From contig NZ_PABT01000033.1 in NCBI RefSeq assembly GCF_002699205.1, positions 1-64,000 of the forward strand: 64,000 bases of DNA, in the 5' to 3' direction. The translations under genes were made by a program, and so were the position numbers. Below, piece by piece: positions 56,001 to 64,000 of the stretch. This stretch comes from Allomuricauda sp. Its GTDB lineage: Bacteria > Bacteroidota > Bacteroidia > Flavobacteriales > Flavobacteriaceae. Each line of letters opens with the position of its first letter. Within the stretch, counting starts at the first letter, position 1. The notes below the pieces were generated by a model. The model saw only the letters and a list, made by a program, of their open reading frames with translations. It searched no databases and was not told where the DNA came from.

Positions 56001-56119
56001 CCCAAAAACTCATCAACGGGAATCTCTTCTGTAAACTCGTTGTTTCTTAGCGCCTCAACAATGGAATCGTTCGGATTCAACTCCGCTTCACTTTTCCAAT
56101 ATTTTTTGTTTGATGCCAT
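53012..56119 (-). CDS. actB: Alternative complex III subunit ActB (iron-sulfur, molybdopterin-like)
   Basis: The 1035-residue subunit combines two halves. Residues about 80-700 resemble a molybdopterin oxidoreductase that lacks the cofactor in known complexes. The C-terminal half carries four ferredoxin-type cysteine clusters ([53 protein letters not shown] and CSMCIQMTQ with later cysteines). A twin-arginine signal ([15 protein letters not shown], Arg52-Arg53) follows a 50-residue leader. Cys71 right after VAA may be lipidated. ActB relays electrons from quinol oxidation to the hemes of ActA. It is the longest gene in the operon, 32 bp after actA. Confidence 0.96.
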   Translation of the reverse strand: [1035 protein letters not shown]

Positions 56120-56151
56120 ACGATATATCTGAGATTATCTTCTTTTAATTC

Positions 56152-57495
56152 TTAATAGTGACACTTTCCACATTCCAAACCACCCATCATTGCAGCGGTA
56201 AGTTCCTCAACTCCATACTTTTTGGACAACTCCTCGTGGATTGCCTCATAATATGCATTGCCCTCGACCTTAACATTAGTTTCTCGGTGACAATTGATGC
56301 ACCAACCCATGGTAAGCGGAGAAAATTGCTCAACGACTTCCATTTCTTCGACCGGACCGTGACAAGTCTGACACTCAACTCCAGCAACGGATACGTGCTG
56401 TGAGTGATTGAAGTATGCGAAATCGGGCAAATTGTGAATCCTCACCCACTCCACTGGTTGCGTCTCACCAGTATAACTCTGGTTTTCTTCATCCCAGCCA
56501 ACGGCCTTGTATAATTTTTTGATCTCGGCAGTATAGAATTCGTTGGTATGCCCAGCTGCCAAATCCTCAGCCGATGGACCTTCTGGATTTCCTACATATT
56601 CGTATATCGACTTATGACAGTTCATACAAACATTGAGCGATGGAATACCTGAAGTTTTTGAAACTCTTGCAGATGAGTGACAATATTTACAGTCTATTTT
56701 ATTGTCCCCCGCATGTATTTTGTGGGAAAAATGGATAGGCTGAACAGGGGCGTACCCTTGATCGACCCCAACTTGCATCATCCAGCCATATGCGAAGTAT
56801 GCACTGGCCAAAAGCAAGAAGATAACACTCACCAAAACCAAAAACTGATTTTGGGCAAATGCTTTCCACAACGGCAGACGTTTTTCCTTTTCTTGTTCCA
56901 GAACAACACCATTGGCTTCCGCAATTCTACGCAAGGTTTTGTTCACCAATACCAACATAACCACCAACAGACCAAAGACCAAGGCAAGTGCCCCAAGAAT
57001 CATCTCATTGGATATCCCAGAACCGGAACCCGAATCCCCACCTTCGGTAGCAGTTGTTGCAGCCGCAGTAGGTGGTGCAGGTGGCGGCGCAGCGGTATAG
57101 GCCAAAATATCATCAATATCCTGATTGGACAATGTTGGAAATGGCGTCATTGCTGCCTGGTTGTATTCTGCATAAATTTTGTTGGCATAGGCATCCCCTG
57201 AAGAAATTACCGCAGGACTATTCTTGACCCATTCATAAATCCATTCCTTGTCCAACCCTTCATCTTCAGCCAACCTTGCCTCCACATTGGCCAATGCAGG
57301 CCCGGTCATTTTACGGTCCAAGGCATGACATGCTGCACAATTCTGGTTGAAAAGCTGTTTCCCTTTCACGGGATCGCCTCCCGTAGCCGCCTGAGCAGCT
57401 TCAGCTTCTTCCTGTGCATAAAAAGATGTGGAGAACAATAGGAGAGTTAAACCTAAAACTTTAGAAAATAGATGGCGGTATAAAACCTTTTTCAT
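56152..57495 (-). CDS. actA: Alternative complex III subunit ActA (six CxxCH motifs)
   Basis: The 447-residue protein has a signal peptide and a monoheme cytochrome c domain (CAACH, 53-57). A Pro/Ala/Gly-rich linker (135-160) and membrane helices (about 164-185 and 217-237) follow. The pentaheme region has CKYCH 269, CMNCH 290, CQTCH 375, CINCH 399 and CGKCH 442. The final motif is only one residue from the C-terminus. The pentaheme part is standard ActA. The N-terminal cytochrome is a fused extra domain that may dock the electron acceptor. It is the first gene of the operon. Confidence 0.95.
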   Translation of the reverse strand: MKKVLYRHLFSKVLGLTLLLFSTSFYAQEEAEAAQAATGGDPVKGKQLFNQNCAACHALDRKMTGPALANVEARLAEDEGLDKEWIYEWVKNSPAVISSGDAYANKIYAEYNQAAMTPFPTLSNQDIDDILAYTAAPPPAPPTAAATTATEGGDSGSGSGISNEMILGALALVFGLLVVMLVLVNKTLRRIAEANGVVLEQEKEKRLPLWKAFAQNQFLVLVSVIFLLLASAYFAYGWMMQVGVDQGYAPVQPIHFSHKIHAGDNKIDCKYCHSSARVSKTSGIPSLNVCMNCHKSIYEYVGNPEGPSAEDLAAGHTNEFYTAEIKKLYKAVGWDEENQSYTGETQPVEWVRIHNLPDFAYFNHSQHVSVAGVECQTCHGPVEEMEVVEQFSPLTMGWCINCHRETNVKVEGNAYYEAIHEELSKKYGVEELTAAMMGGLECGKCHY

Positions 57496-57582
57496 ATTCG
57501 TTAAATTTCTATCGAAATCTTTGGCACGATTCTTTCTATTGAGTTTGAGAGCAATAGCTTTTCACCCTGCCAAGAATGGCAA

Positions 57583-57590
57583 CAAAAGTA
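57583..57590 (-). promoter_or_regulatory. Possible -7 element of the act-cta operon promoter
   Basis: TACTTTTG on the minus strand fits TAnnTTTG exactly and lies 87 bp before the actA ATG. At the -33 distance the sequence is TTTC rather than TTG. Confidence 0.45.
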
Positions 57591-57669
57591 AGACATACAG
57601 GTATTTTTTGAAATGTTAAGGTATTTATAACTTATAATTTATAAAGATTCTAAATAACTTTGCTCCAAC

Positions 57670-57697
57670 TTGGTTAACCCATAATAATCTACATTTG
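57670..57697 (+). promoter_or_regulatory. Bacteroidota promoter of the SPOR gene
   Basis: TTG (57670-57672), 17 bases, TACATTTG (57690-57697), ending 33 bp before the ATG. It lies in the 235-bp divergent region shared with actA. Confidence 0.65.
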
Positions 57698-57730
57698 CAC
57701 AAAGCTTAAACAATACAATACTGGAACAAC

Positions 57731-58108
57731 ATGAAAACCAAGGTATTTACAGCAATTTTGATTGGTTTGGCCACTCAGGTTTCCGCCCAAGATGCACAAG
57801 TGACGATTCAACAAGATCCAAAAATCAACGAATTGGTAAAACTATACACTAAAGCAAATGCAAATAGTGGGTTTTATCAGATTCAGGTAGGTTTTGGCAA
57901 TTACGAAAAGGCCCATGACCTATTGAACCAAGTAGAGGTCGATTTCCCGGATCTGCAGTCTAAAATAGAATTTGAATCGCCCACCTATCGCGTTAGGCTC
58001 GGTAGATTCAAAACCAAACTGGAAGCTGAACGGAAATACTTGGAAGTTCGAAAAAAATATCCCGAGGCCATGCTCCTTAAACCTGAAGAAAAAGAATCCA
58101 AGTCATAA
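57731..58108 (+). CDS. Secreted SPOR-domain protein
   Basis: This 125-residue protein has a signal peptide (MKTKVFTAILIGLATQVSA) and a single SPOR domain (about 45-118). It shows the strand-helix pattern GFYQIQVGFGNYEKAHDLL and YRVRLGRFKTKLEAERKYL. SPOR domains bind peptidoglycan strands stripped of stem peptides, mainly at division sites. With little else in the protein, it is likely a small periplasmic or lipid-free wall binder. It converges on infB and shares a bidirectional terminator. Confidence 0.9.
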   Translation: MKTKVFTAILIGLATQVSAQDAQVTIQQDPKINELVKLYTKANANSGFYQIQVGFGNYEKAHDLLNQVEVDFPDLQSKIEFESPTYRVRLGRFKTKLEAERKYLEVRKKYPEAMLLKPEEKESKS

Positions 58109-58110
58109 TC

Positions 58111-58146
58111 AAAAAAAATCCCGCCAAGTTGGCGGGATTTTTTTTA
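58111..58146. terminator. Bidirectional terminator between SPOR gene and infB
   Basis: AAAATCCCGCC / GGCGGGATTTT form an 11-bp stem (58115-58125 and 58131-58141) with loop AAGTT, and A-run and T-run flanks on both sides. It can stop transcription from either direction. Confidence 0.92.
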
Positions 58147-58171
58147 TGCATTTAATTTATTCCATCCTCGG

Positions 58172-60913
58172 CTACAGCTTTTTCTTCACTGCAACTTCTT
58201 GGAAGGCTTCCACTATATCCCCGATACGGATATCGTTATAGTTTTTGATCTGAAGTCCACAATCGTATCCTTTGGATACTTCCTTGACATCATCTTTAAA
58301 GCGTTTCAACGAAGCTAACTCACCGGTATAGACCACAACACCATCCCTGATCAATCTGATACGAGAATTCCTAAAGATTTTGCCGCTGGTCACCATACAA
58401 CCTGCAATGGTACCAATTTTCGAAATCTTGAAGGTCTCCCTGATCTCCGCATTACCTGTGACCTCTTCCTTCATTACAGGCGACAACATCCCCTCCATTG
58501 CATCCTTCAGGTCATTGATGGCATCATAGATAATGGAGTATGTTCTGATATCTATCTCTTCTTTATCAGCGATAGACCTAGCATTACCCATTGGTCGTAC
58601 GTTAAAACCAATTATAATTGCGTCGGAAGCACTTGCCAACAACACATCGGATTCGGTGATCGCCCCAACTCCTTTGTGGATTATATTCACCTGGATCTCG
58701 TCGGTGGACAATTTCTGGAATGAATCCGTTAAGGCCTCCACAGAACCGTCCACATCACCTTTTAGTATGATGTTGAGCTCTTGGAAATCACCTAAAGCGA
58801 TCCTACGTCCAATTTCATCCAATGTAATATGACGTTGCGTTCTAACCGATTGCTCTCGCAGCAACTGCGCACGTTTGGCGGCAATCTGTTTAGCTTCGCG
58901 CTCATCTTCCAACACATGGAACCTATCCCCTGCCTGCGGGGCCCCATCCAATCCTAGAATTGAAATTGGGGTGGATGGACCGGCACTCTCAATATTATTT
59001 CCCCTTTCATCATGCATTGCCTTGACCTTACCACTACAGGTTCCGGCCAACACATAGTCACCGATGTTCAAGGTACCGGCCTGCACCAAAATGGTGGCCA
59101 CATAACCTCTTCCTTTATCCAAGAAGGCCTCTACCACGGTTCCCATTGCCAATCTGTTCGGATTTGCCTTAAGTTCCAATAGCTCCGCCTCCAACAATAC
59201 TTTTTCCAACAGTTCGTGAACCCCTTGACCTGTCTTTGCAGAAATATCTTGGGATTGTACTTTTCCTCCCCAGTCTTCCACCAGCAAATTCATACTGGCC
59301 AATCCTTCTTTGATTTTATCCGGGTTCGCCGTTGGCTTATCAACCTTGTTTATTGCAAACACAATAGGTACTCCTGCTGCCTGCGCATGACTAATGGCCT
59401 CTTTTGTTTGGGGCATAATGTCGTCGTCCGCCGCAATTACAATAATAGCAATATCGGTCACTTGTGCACCACGGGCCCGCATAGCGGTAAACGCTTCGTG
59501 ACCAGGTGTATCCAAAAATGTTATTTTCTGCCCATCTTCCAATGCAACGCTATATGCTCCAATGTGCTGGGTAATCCCACCACTTTCACCGGCAATTACA
59601 TTTTCCTGTCGGACATAATCCAACAGCGATGTTTTACCATGGTCTACGTGACCCATAACGGTAACTATAGGAGCTCGAGGCTTCAAATCTTCGGGAGCAT
59701 CTTCCACTTCCTCAATGGTCTCCTCGATTTCCGCGGTTACAAATTCAACCTCGTAACCAAATTCATCGGCTACAATGGAAAGTGTCTCCGCATCCAACCG
59801 CTGATTTAACGTAACCATAATACCCAAGGACATACATGCAGAAATGATCTGGGTAGTGGGAACATTCATCATGGTAGCAAGCTCATTGACCGTAACAAAC
59901 TCGGTCACCTTGAGAATTTTGCTTTCCATTTCCTGTTTCTCAAGATCTTTCTCCGTTTGTTGACGGTGCTGATCTCTCTTCTCCCTACGATATTTGGCTC
60001 CTTTTCCTTTACTGGATTTCCCTTGAAGTTTTTCAAGGGTCTCCCTTACCTGTTTTTGTACTTCTTCCTCAGTAGGTTCAACCTTCGGTGCAGTCGAACG
60101 TTGTCCTTTTCTTCCAGCCCCACCTCTGGCATTTCGGCCACCTGCGGATTGCGGGCCATTCTTTACAATTCTTCTTCTTCGCTTTTTACGCTCTGCTCCA
60201 TCAGATGGGCCTCCTTTGGACTTTTGGGGCTCCTCCTTCTTCTTCTTGGCCGGTTTCTTGAACTGCGAAAGATCTATTTTATCTCCGGTGATCTTAGGCC
60301 CGGAAAGTTTTTGATACCTGGTTTTTATAGTCCCTGGTTCAGATTCCTCAGCGGTCTCCTTACTTTCTTCTTTGGCCTCTACTTCCTTTACTTCTACTTC
60401 TTTAGCCTCCTTGGCTTCTGGCTTTTCTTTTTCAGGAGCCTTTTCCTTTGGCTTCTCCTCCTCTTGGGGTTCCACCAGCTCAACTTTAGGGGCTTCTTCT
60501 TTTTTAGGGGCTTCCTTTTTAGGTTCTTCTTTCGGCTGACCAGGTTTCTTGTCCAAGTCTATTTTACCGACGGTCTTCGGTCCAGAAAGTTCGGCCTTAG
60601 CCTTTATTACTTGCTGCTCTGCTTCTTTCCTTTCTCTGGCCAACCTTCGTTCTTCTTGCTCCTTTTCCATTCGGATTCGAATGGCTTCCTTCTCCTTCCG
60701 TTTTTCTTCACCAACTTCCTTGGAAGCAACCTTTTTGCTCTTATCCGTTTGGAATTCATCCAACAGGACTTGATACACCTCATTGGATATTTTTGTTGTA
60801 GGACGCGCCTCGACCTCATACCCCGCGGAGTTAAGGTAGTCGACCGCCCTATCCAGTGAGATATTCAATTCCCTAAGAACTTTGTTTAGTCGTATTGTTG
60901 GATTTTCTGCCAT
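58172..60913 (-). CDS. infB: Translation initiation factor IF-2
   Basis: IF-2 is the GTPase that places initiator tRNA on the ribosome. The 913-residue protein has an IF2_N fold (1-55), then a long charged, Pro/Lys/Glu-rich region (about 60-330). A second IF2_N-like segment follows ([20 protein letters not shown], about 339-358), then the GTPase with G1 GHVDHGKT (421-428), DTPGHEAF and NKVD. The C-terminal domains that bind fMet-tRNA complete the protein. It follows nusA by 42 bp. Confidence 0.97.
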   Translation of the reverse strand: MAENPTIRLNKVLRELNISLDRAVDYLNSAGYEVEARPTTKISNEVYQVLLDEFQTDKSKKVASKEVGEEKRKEKEAIRIRMEKEQEERRLARERKEAEQQVIKAKAELSGPKTVGKIDLDKKPGQPKEEPKKEAPKKEEAPKVELVEPQEEEKPKEKAPEKEKPEAKEAKEVEVKEVEAKEESKETAEESEPGTIKTRYQKLSGPKITGDKIDLSQFKKPAKKKKEEPQKSKGGPSDGAERKKRRRRIVKNGPQSAGGRNARGGAGRKGQRSTAPKVEPTEEEVQKQVRETLEKLQGKSSKGKGAKYRREKRDQHRQQTEKDLEKQEMESKILKVTEFVTVNELATMMNVPTTQIISACMSLGIMVTLNQRLDAETLSIVADEFGYEVEFVTAEIEETIEEVEDAPEDLKPRAPIVTVMGHVDHGKTSLLDYVRQENVIAGESGGITQHIGAYSVALEDGQKITFLDTPGHEAFTAMRARGAQVTDIAIIVIAADDDIMPQTKEAISHAQAAGVPIVFAINKVDKPTANPDKIKEGLASMNLLVEDWGGKVQSQDISAKTGQGVHELLEKVLLEAELLELKANPNRLAMGTVVEAFLDKGRGYVATILVQAGTLNIGDYVLAGTCSGKVKAMHDERGNNIESAGPSTPISILGLDGAPQAGDRFHVLEDEREAKQIAAKRAQLLREQSVRTQRHITLDEIGRRIALGDFQELNIILKGDVDGSVEALTDSFQKLSTDEIQVNIIHKGVGAITESDVLLASASDAIIIGFNVRPMGNARSIADKEEIDIRTYSIIYDAINDLKDAMEGMLSPVMKEEVTGNAEIRETFKISKIGTIAGCMVTSGKIFRNSRIRLIRDGVVVYTGELASLKRFKDDVKEVSKGYDCGLQIKNYNDIRIGDIVEAFQEVAVKKKL

Positions 60914-60955
60914 AAATAATTTTACTTGCCCTAAATTTTCGCTGCTAATATAAGC

Positions 60956-62188
60956 CTAATCTTCAAATTCTTCCTTGAGGATGCGAACGACCTCTTGGAT
61001 TGTTTCTTCTTCTAAATCTGTCCGCTTTATCAAATCTTTGACATCTTGTTCCAAAACGCTGCGTGCGGTATCCAATCCAATCTTCTTGAATTCTTCGATT
61101 ACCCAGCTTTCTATTTCATCGGAAAACTCAGTCAATTCCACATCTTCCTCAACACCCTCACGGAATACATCTATCTCATAACCAGTCAATTGACCGGCCA
61201 ATCGTATATTATGTCCACCTCTACCTATGGCCTTGGACACTTCCTCTGGCTTTAGGTAAACCTGGGCCGTTTTCTTCTCGTCGTTCAGTTTTACGGATGA
61301 GACCCTTGCAGGACTAAGTGCACGTGTCACCATTAATTGCGGGTTATTGGTCCAGTTGATCACATCGATGTTCTCATTGCCCAATTCACGAACAATTCCA
61401 TGAATTCGGGAACCTTTCATACCCACACAAGCTCCTACGGGGTCAATTCTATCGTCATAAGAATCCACTGCCACTTTGGCTTTTTCACCAGGGATTCGCA
61501 CTGCTTTTTTGATGGTGATCAATCCATCGAACACCTCTGGAATCTCTTGGAAGAACAATTGTTCCAAGAAAATAGGTGATGTTCTGGACATGATAATGAC
61601 CGGCTTGTTCCCTTTAAGTTCGACACTTTCAATAATACCTCGTACATTATCTCCTTTACGGAAAAAGTCAGATGGAATCTGTTTTTCTTTTGGAAGAATG
61701 ATCTCGTTGCCCTCATCATCCAGCAAAATAACCGCACGGTGTCTAATATGGTGAACCTCAGCAGTGTATATCTCACCTTCCAGATCCTTGAATTGCTTAT
61801 ATATCGTGGTGTTATCGTGCTCATGGATTTTAGAAATCAGATTTTGACGCAATGCCAGAATCGACCTTCTACCCAGATCCACCAATTTCACCTCTTCCGA
61901 AACATCTTCCCCAACCTCAAAATCGGGCTCGATTTTTCTAGCTTCGCTCAAGGATATCTCTTCATTGGGCTCTACAACTTGCCCATCTTCAACAACAACC
62001 CGGTTTCTCCATATCTCCAAATCTCCTTTATCGGGGTTGATAATAATATCAAAATTGTCGTCAGAACCAAATTTCTTCTTAAGTGCACTTCGAAAGACTT
62101 CTTCCAAAATTGCCATAAGGGTCACCCTGTCAATAAACTTATCGTCCTTAAACTCCGAAAAGGATTCGATGAGCGCTAGGTTTTCCAT
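60956..62188 (-). CDS. nusA: Transcription elongation factor NusA
   Basis: NusA binds RNA polymerase and modulates pausing, termination and antitermination. The 410-residue protein has an N-terminal polymerase-binding domain (1-125), an S1 domain (about 130-200: GEIYTAEVHHIRHRAVILLD) and two KH domains (about 200-345; VGACVGMKGSRIHGIVRELG and IGRGGHNIRLAGQLTGYEI). It ends shortly after them and lacks the two acidic C-terminal repeats of E. coli NusA, as usual outside Proteobacteria. It lies between rimP (12 bp) and infB. Confidence 0.96.
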   Translation of the reverse strand: MENLALIESFSEFKDDKFIDRVTLMAILEEVFRSALKKKFGSDDNFDIIINPDKGDLEIWRNRVVVEDGQVVEPNEEISLSEARKIEPDFEVGEDVSEEVKLVDLGRRSILALRQNLISKIHEHDNTTIYKQFKDLEGEIYTAEVHHIRHRAVILLDDEGNEIILPKEKQIPSDFFRKGDNVRGIIESVELKGNKPVIIMSRTSPIFLEQLFFQEIPEVFDGLITIKKAVRIPGEKAKVAVDSYDDRIDPVGACVGMKGSRIHGIVRELGNENIDVINWTNNPQLMVTRALSPARVSSVKLNDEKKTAQVYLKPEEVSKAIGRGGHNIRLAGQLTGYEIDVFREGVEEDVELTEFSDEIESWVIEEFKKIGLDTARSVLEQDVKDLIKRTDLEEETIQEVVRILKEEFED

Positions 62189-62200
62189 TTTCTACTACAA

Positions 62201-62662
62201 TTAAAATTTTAATTTAACTTTTGCCTCCTGAATATCAGAAAATGCGATTTCCTGCTTTTTCTGTACTGTGATTTTTCCTTTACCCACGGGCTTGGGCTCA
62301 CGGGCCTTCCACTCCAAGGTAATACTATTTGTCGAGGTTTCCACCAGTGTTCCCTCCAGTTCCCCGGAGCTGGTCTTCACCTTTAATTTTCTTCCAATAT
62401 TTTTGTTGTACTGACGTGGCATGCGCAATGGTGATGTAGCGCCGGCCGATGTGACCTCAAGTGAAAAATCCTCTTCTTCGCGGTCCAAATTATGCTCTAT
62501 GGCCCTACTGATATTCATACAATCCTGCAAACTCACACCTTCGTCACCATCCAGTACAATTTTGATACTGTTGTCACCACCAACAGTAAAATCAACCAAG
62601 AACAGGGAAGTATATTCTTCCAAAGCCTTATCAAGCAACAACTGGACTTTATCCTTCAACAT
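62201..62662 (-). CDS. rimP: Ribosome maturation factor RimP
   Basis: RimP assists 30S subunit maturation. From ATG 62662 the protein has 153 residues (MLKDKVQLLLDKALEE), with the typical SLQDCMNISRAIEHNL and LEVTSAGATSPLRMPRQY. An in-frame start at 62827 would run through a terminator-like hairpin and the promoter, so I reject it. It is first in rimP-nusA-infB. Confidence 0.95.
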   Translation of the reverse strand: MLKDKVQLLLDKALEEYTSLFLVDFTVGGDNSIKIVLDGDEGVSLQDCMNISRAIEHNLDREEEDFSLEVTSAGATSPLRMPRQYNKNIGRKLKVKTSSGELEGTLVETSTNSITLEWKAREPKPVGKGKITVQKKQEIAFSDIQEAKVKLKF

Positions 62663-62681
62663 AAAAATGAGTGTTAAGTAA

Positions 62682-62707
62682 TAAAAGAGGGGACTCGAAG
62701 TCCCCTC
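62682..62707 (-). promoter_or_regulatory. Terminator-like hairpin in the rimP leader (possible attenuator)
   Basis: GAGGGGACT / AGTCCCCTC form a perfect 9-bp stem with a 3-base loop (62687-62707). On the minus strand it runs into TTTTATTACTT. It lies between the promoter (62737-62768) and the rimP start codon (62662). The operon must therefore read through it, which suits transcription attenuation. Confidence 0.6.
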
Positions 62708-62736
62708 ATGAATACCTTTATATCCGTTCAGTGGTG

Positions 62737-62768
62737 CAAATATACAAATAATAATATCGCTTGTGCAA
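62737..62768 (-). promoter_or_regulatory. Bacteroidota promoter of rimP-nusA-infB
   Basis: On the minus strand: TTG (62768-62766), 21 bases, TATATTTG (62744-62737). The leader to rimP is about 65-70 nt and contains the hairpin at 62687-62707. Confidence 0.7.
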
Positions 62769-62863
62769 CCCATTGCAACACAAAAATAAAGCTTCGCCCA
62801 TCTATTTTTCAGGGTATTAACACTCATTTACTCAATTATATGGCAACCAGAAGTCACCACCAC

Positions 62864-62894
62864 CCTGTAGAAGTACAAAAATTCAACCTACAGG
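62864..62894. repeat. Inverted repeat in the rimP / PA14-gene divergent region
   Basis: CCTGTAG (62864-62870) and CTACAGG (62888-62894) form a perfect 7-bp inverted repeat with a 17-base spacer. It lies about 60 bp upstream of the -33 element of the PA14 gene. The rest of the 340-bp gap (62663-63003) holds the two promoters and the leader hairpin; I see nothing else in it. Confidence 0.35.
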
Positions 62895-62954
62895 AACAAA
62901 TTCATCAAATTCAATACATTAACCATGATTTTGCACCTTTTCACAACAAATATT

Positions 62955-62983
62955 TTGTACAGAAACCCCTTCCCATACTTTTG
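62955..62983 (+). promoter_or_regulatory. Bacteroidota promoter of the PA14-domain gene
   Basis: TTG (62955-62957), 18 bases, TACTTTTG (62976-62983), a full consensus match ending 20 bp before the ATG at 63004. Confidence 0.75.
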
Positions 62984-63003
62984 TAGCTCAATCAACTTTA
63001 CAC

Positions 63004-64000
63004 ATGAACACAACCTCGTTCTTCAAAAAGAGGATGAACCATTACCCAACAGGATGGATGCTACTGTTGGCGTTTTTTCTATTGGGAACATTCCTATCGT
63101 TTGCCCAAACCACAATTTGGAGCGAAGATTTCGATAGCTATTCCAACAATACGCAAAGTGGTACAGCAACGGGATCCTCATCCTCAAGCTGGACAACTGA
63201 CCGAGGAAACAGATTATCCGTTCGCAATAACACCCTAAGAGGAAGAAACTTAGGATCAGAAGGCACATGGGAGGTCAACCCCATCGACATTACGGGATAC
63301 GATTTTATAAGCTTCAGTATGGACACTTGGGTCAATAATCAGAATCAAATGGAAAATGGAAGCGATTATTTTATCGGTGAATATCGTATAGATGGCGGGA
63401 CATGGCAAGAGTTCGTAAATGCTTCCGGATCCAATTCTGACCCTTTGGATTCATCGTATACCGTGAACCTACCGACTTCTGGAAACTCCACTCTTGAAAT
63501 TAGGGTGCGGATGGATAACAACCAAGACAATGAACAATATTTTATAGATGACGTAACAGTTGTAGGTGTTTCTGGTATATGCAACGGAGAGGTTGACTTT
63601 GAATTTTACGACAGTGCTCCATCAGGAAATACCGTAGACAACATACCCACTTCAGGGTATATTGGTTCGGGCACCTATACCAGTTTTGATGTGGATGCGT
63701 TACAAGCCCAAGAAGATCCCGGGGATTCCAATAGCTTCAGTATAAGATATAGTGGATATATCCAGATAGACACCGAGGGTTCCTACACATTTTATACCTC
63801 ATCCGACGATGGCTCCAAATTATTTATCGACGGAACAGAAGTAGTGGACAATGACGGTGCCCATGGGAACCAAGAACGATCGGGAACCATCTCCCTTTCA
63901 GCAGGACTGCATGACATCACTGTGCTGTTTTTTGAAAATAGTGGGGGAGAAACTCTAACAGTTCAATACCAAGGTCCCTCAATCTCCAAACAAAACATTC
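63004..64000 (+). CDS. Secreted PA14-domain protein, N-terminal part
   Basis: The frame opens at ATG 63004 and is still open at the right window edge, with 332 codons visible. A basic N-terminus and hydrophobic stretch (GWMLLLAFFLLGTFLSFAQ) form a signal peptide. Residues about 37-185 look like a beta-sandwich that begins TIWSEDFDSYSNNTQSGTAT and ends YFIDDVTVVGV, a type often found at the start of flavobacterial surface proteins. Residues about 190-328 are a PA14 domain (GYIQIDTEGSYTFYTSSDDG, LFIDGTEVVDNDGAHG, LSAGLHDITVLFFENSGGET), which usually binds carbohydrate. Export by type IX secretion is likely, but its C-terminal sorting domain would lie outside the window. Confidence 0.88.
   Translation, partial: MNTTSFFKKRMNHYPTGWMLLLAFFLLGTFLSFAQTTIWSEDFDSYSNNTQSGTATGSSSSSWTTDRGNRLSVRNNTLRGRNLGSEGTWEVNPIDITGYDFISFSMDTWVNNQNQMENGSDYFIGEYRIDGGTWQEFVNASGSNSDPLDSSYTVNLPTSGNSTLEIRVRMDNNQDNEQYFIDDVTVVGVSGICNGEVDFEFYDSAPSGNTVDNIPTSGYIGSGTYTSFDVDALQAQEDPGDSNSFSIRYSGYIQIDTEGSYTFYTSSDDGSKLFIDGTEVVDNDGAHGNQERSGTISLSAGLHDITVLFFENSGGETLTVQYQGPSISKQNI

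Noticed and set aside
53012..56119. ActB as a true molybdoenzyme
   Set aside because: Synteny with actA, C, D, E and F and the fused ferredoxin half identify it as ActB, whose molybdopterin-like half carries no cofactor in known complexes.
59957..60859. Long plus-strand open frame (300 codons) opposite infB
   Set aside because: It mirrors the low-complexity Lys/Glu/Pro region of IF-2, giving a Leu/Phe/Ser-rich product with no domain. It is a codon-bias artefact.
62682..62707. Hairpin as a tRNA T-arm remnant
   Set aside because: The GACTCGAAGTC core looks a little like a T-arm, but no acceptor stem, anticodon arm or D-arm surrounds it.
62663..62827. N-terminal extension of RimP
   Set aside because: It would span the leader hairpin and the promoter. 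The RimP family begins at MLKDKVQLLL.
1..64000. CRISPR arrays, IS elements, prophage, rRNA or tRNA genes
   Set aside because: No regularly spaced repeats, transposase or integrase frames, or structural RNA signatures were seen. Gaps between genes are short and accounted for.

Overview
The window reads as a chromosomal segment of a marine-type member of the Flavobacteriaceae (Bacteroidota), probably close to the Muricauda/Allomuricauda group. This is inferred from gene content and signals rather than a database match. Pointers are sprA and a PorP/SprF protein of type IX secretion and gliding, the alternative complex III operon actABCDEF joined to ctaC-ctaD, a NifU protein with a doubled N-terminal domain, DUF2807 and LytS/LytTR proteins, and promoters of the Bacteroidota form TTG-N17..23-TAnnTTTG. 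Genes are dense and most lie on the minus strand. I see no rRNA, tRNA, CRISPR array, IS element, integrase or phage gene. It looks like core genome with a few accessory modules.

Layout. 1-4858 (minus): the 5' end of a secreted Calx-beta-like protein, fabD, a gamma-carbonic anhydrase-like protein, and a LytTR response regulator with its TPR histidine kinase. 5056-11603: a VWA protein (+), a PorP/SprF protein (-), then nfu, dodecin, a YyaL-type thioredoxin-domain protein and mscS (+). 11604-21791 (minus): a MacAB/TolC-type export cluster with four permeases, two adaptors, one ATPase and one TolC, ending at tsaB. 21910-27046 (minus): cytochrome oxidase subunits III and IV, heme O synthase, SCO1, DUF420 and two small partners. 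27197-38840 (minus): tonB, vanZ, gcvH, sprA, ruvA, maeB. 38966-43573 (minus): an SLC45-like sugar transporter, queG, and a three-gene sulfur-type module (TsdA-like diheme cytochrome plus two exported DsrE-fold proteins). 43733-45657 (minus): ruvB and a DUF2807 protein. 45787-57495 (minus): actA-B-C-D-E-F-ctaC-ctaD. 57731-58108 (+): a SPOR protein. 58172-62662 (minus): rimP-nusA-infB. 63004-end (+): a secreted PA14-domain protein, cut by the window edge.

How it works together. ActA-F takes electrons from menaquinol and passes them to an aa3-type oxidase. CtaC and CtaD are in the same operon, while subunits III and IV and the heme and copper assembly factors lie 20 kb away. The TsdA-like protein may feed electrons into the same periplasmic cytochrome c pool. 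sprA, the PorP/SprF protein and the secreted proteins at both window ends fit a type IX secretion lifestyle.

The least explained items are the tsdA/dsrE/dsrE module, an 11-bp intrinsic terminator inside the first codons of queG, a terminator-like hairpin in the rimP-nusA-infB leader, a helix-hairpin-helix tail on ActC, and a Cys-free thioredoxin-like partner of SCO1.
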